In this document: positions 6,342 to 7,065 of the stretch, in pieces
Layout of the letters: each line of letters starts with the position of its first letter
Position numbering within the stretch: position 1 is the first letter of the stretch
Assembly (NCBI GenBank): GCA_016777395.1
Contig: JADHRO010000110.1
Span: 1 to 7,065 of the forward strand
Direction: 5' to 3'
Source of the DNA: Chitinophagales bacterium
Lineage (GTDB): Bacteria > Bacteroidota > Bacteroidia > Chitinophagales > UBA8649
DNA: 7,065 nt
The notes under the pieces: generated by a model
What the model saw: only the letters and a program-made list of their open reading frames with translations
The model's database searches: none
Told to the model about the DNA's origin: nothing
Program-made: the position numbers and the translations under genes

Positions 6342-7065
6342 CTATTTATAGGATCTTGTTTTTAATTCTACCGCTTCAAATGTTAATTCTTCTTTATGTA
6401 ATTTTGGCTGTGCATCCTCTCCCTTGAATTCCCATGCTGAAACATATGCGAAGTTTTTATCGTCTCTTAATGCTTCTCCTTCAGGAGTTTGATGTTCTTC
6501 TCTAAAATGACCACCACATGATTCCGTGCGATTCAGGGCGTCAATCGCAAACAACTCTCCTAGTTCAATGAAATCGGCAACTCTACCTGCTTTTTCAAGT
6601 TCTTGATTAAACGATTCATTGGAGCCTGGAACTAAGACTTCACTCCAAAATTCTTTTTTAATTGCTTTAATCTCAGCGATAGCTTCTTTCAGGCCTTTCT
6701 CATTTCTAGCCATACCCACTTTGTCCCACATTACCTTTCCTAAACGCTTATGAAAATAGTCTGCCGGTTTAGATCCTTTATTGGTAATAAGTTTATTGAT
6801 TCTTTCTTTTACTTCTTTTTCAGCAGTATCAAATTCTGGCGAATCTGTTGAAATTTCACCAGTACTTATCTCATTTGCTAGATAGTCTCCAATGGTGTAT
6901 GGAAGCACGAAATATCCATCAGCTAATCCTTGCATCAAAGCAGAGGCACCTAATCTGTTGGCACCGTGATCAGAAAAATTGGCTTCACCAATTGAATATA
7001 ATCCTTTGATTGATGTCATTAAGTTATAATCAACCCAAGTACCACCCATGGTATAGTGCACCGCA
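6342..7065 (-). CDS. sdhA: Succinate dehydrogenase/fumarate reductase, flavoprotein subunit, 5' partial
   Basis: This is the C-terminal 240 residues of SdhA, which oxidises succinate to fumarate with covalently bound FAD. The frame runs off the right edge: the first full codon is 7062-7064, and the GTG at 7059-7061 is an internal Val, not a start. The edge begins inside AVHYTMGG, the substrate-binding motif that includes an active-site His. SIGEANFSDHGANRLGASALMQG follows, part of the FAD/substrate site with Glu and Arg. The helical C-terminal domain holds LNRTESCGGHFREEH, and the protein ends KTRSYK with a TAG stop. The form with ESCGGHFREE is what I recall from Bacteroidota and related enzymes. 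Family members are about 630-670 residues, so roughly 400 are missing. sdhB follows after 43 bases, very probably on the same transcript. Confidence 0.96.
   Translation of the reverse strand, partial: AVHYTMGGTWVDYNLMTSIKGLYSIGEANFSDHGANRLGASALMQGLADGYFVLPYTIGDYLANEISTGEISTDSPEFDTAEKEVKERINKLITNKGSKPADYFHKRLGKVMWDKVGMARNEKGLKEAIAEIKAIKKEFWSEVLVPGSNESFNQELEKAGRVADFIELGELFAIDALNRTESCGGHFREEHQTPEGEALRDDKNFAYVSAWEFKGEDAQPKLHKEELTFEAVELKTRSYK

Noticed and set aside
7059..7061. GTG as a start codon for a 239-residue protein
   Set aside because: It encodes the Val of the conserved AVHYTMGG motif of SdhA, which needs about 400 more residues upstream.

Overview
The window comes from a member of the Bacteroidota. 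Two genes encode proteins with the type B C-terminal sorting domain of the type IX secretion system (CHU_C, 'gliding motility-associated C-terminal domain'). One of them also carries SprB-type repeats, and the other opens with the THNRAGE motif typical of large secreted Bacteroidota proteins. The DNA is AT-rich, Shine-Dalgarno sequences are weak or absent, and the order sdhA-sdhB with this type of SdhA also fits. I cannot resolve the order or genus.

Layout. Bases 2-1486 (+) hold the 3' part of a secreted SprB-repeat protein whose start lies to the left of the window. It converges, across a 25-base gap, on a minus-strand cluster. In the direction of transcription that cluster is a large secreted FN3/CHU_C protein (5411 down to a TAG at 2769), riboflavin synthase ribE (2650-2066) and 3-methyladenine DNA glycosylase I tag (2066-1512). 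The ribE stop and tag start overlap by one base (TAATG). To the right, also on the minus strand, are the 3' part of sdhA (running off the right edge) and complete sdhB, which ends at a hairpin-plus-U-tract terminator (5481-5530). The 137-base gap between sdhB and the FN3/CHU_C gene holds that terminator and a short palindrome. No stretch over 300 bases lacks a gene.

Main observation. The FN3/CHU_C gene stops at an in-frame TAG exactly where its sorting domain should have a conserved aromatic residue. Past the TAG the same frame stays open for 34 codons and encodes a convincing end of the domain (ending GFIHLIKNN, TAA at 2664-2666), only 13 bases before ribE. This looks like a single-base nonsense mutation (or sequence error) that removes the last part of the secretion signal.

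How the genes work together. SdhA and SdhB form the catalytic part of succinate dehydrogenase/fumarate reductase. RibE makes riboflavin, the precursor of the FAD used by SdhA, but nothing here shows that the two are co-regulated. Tag is a DNA repair enzyme. The two secreted proteins are probably surface or adhesion factors exported by the type IX system. Apart from the nonsense codon this is an ordinary chromosomal region, and I see no new multi-gene system.
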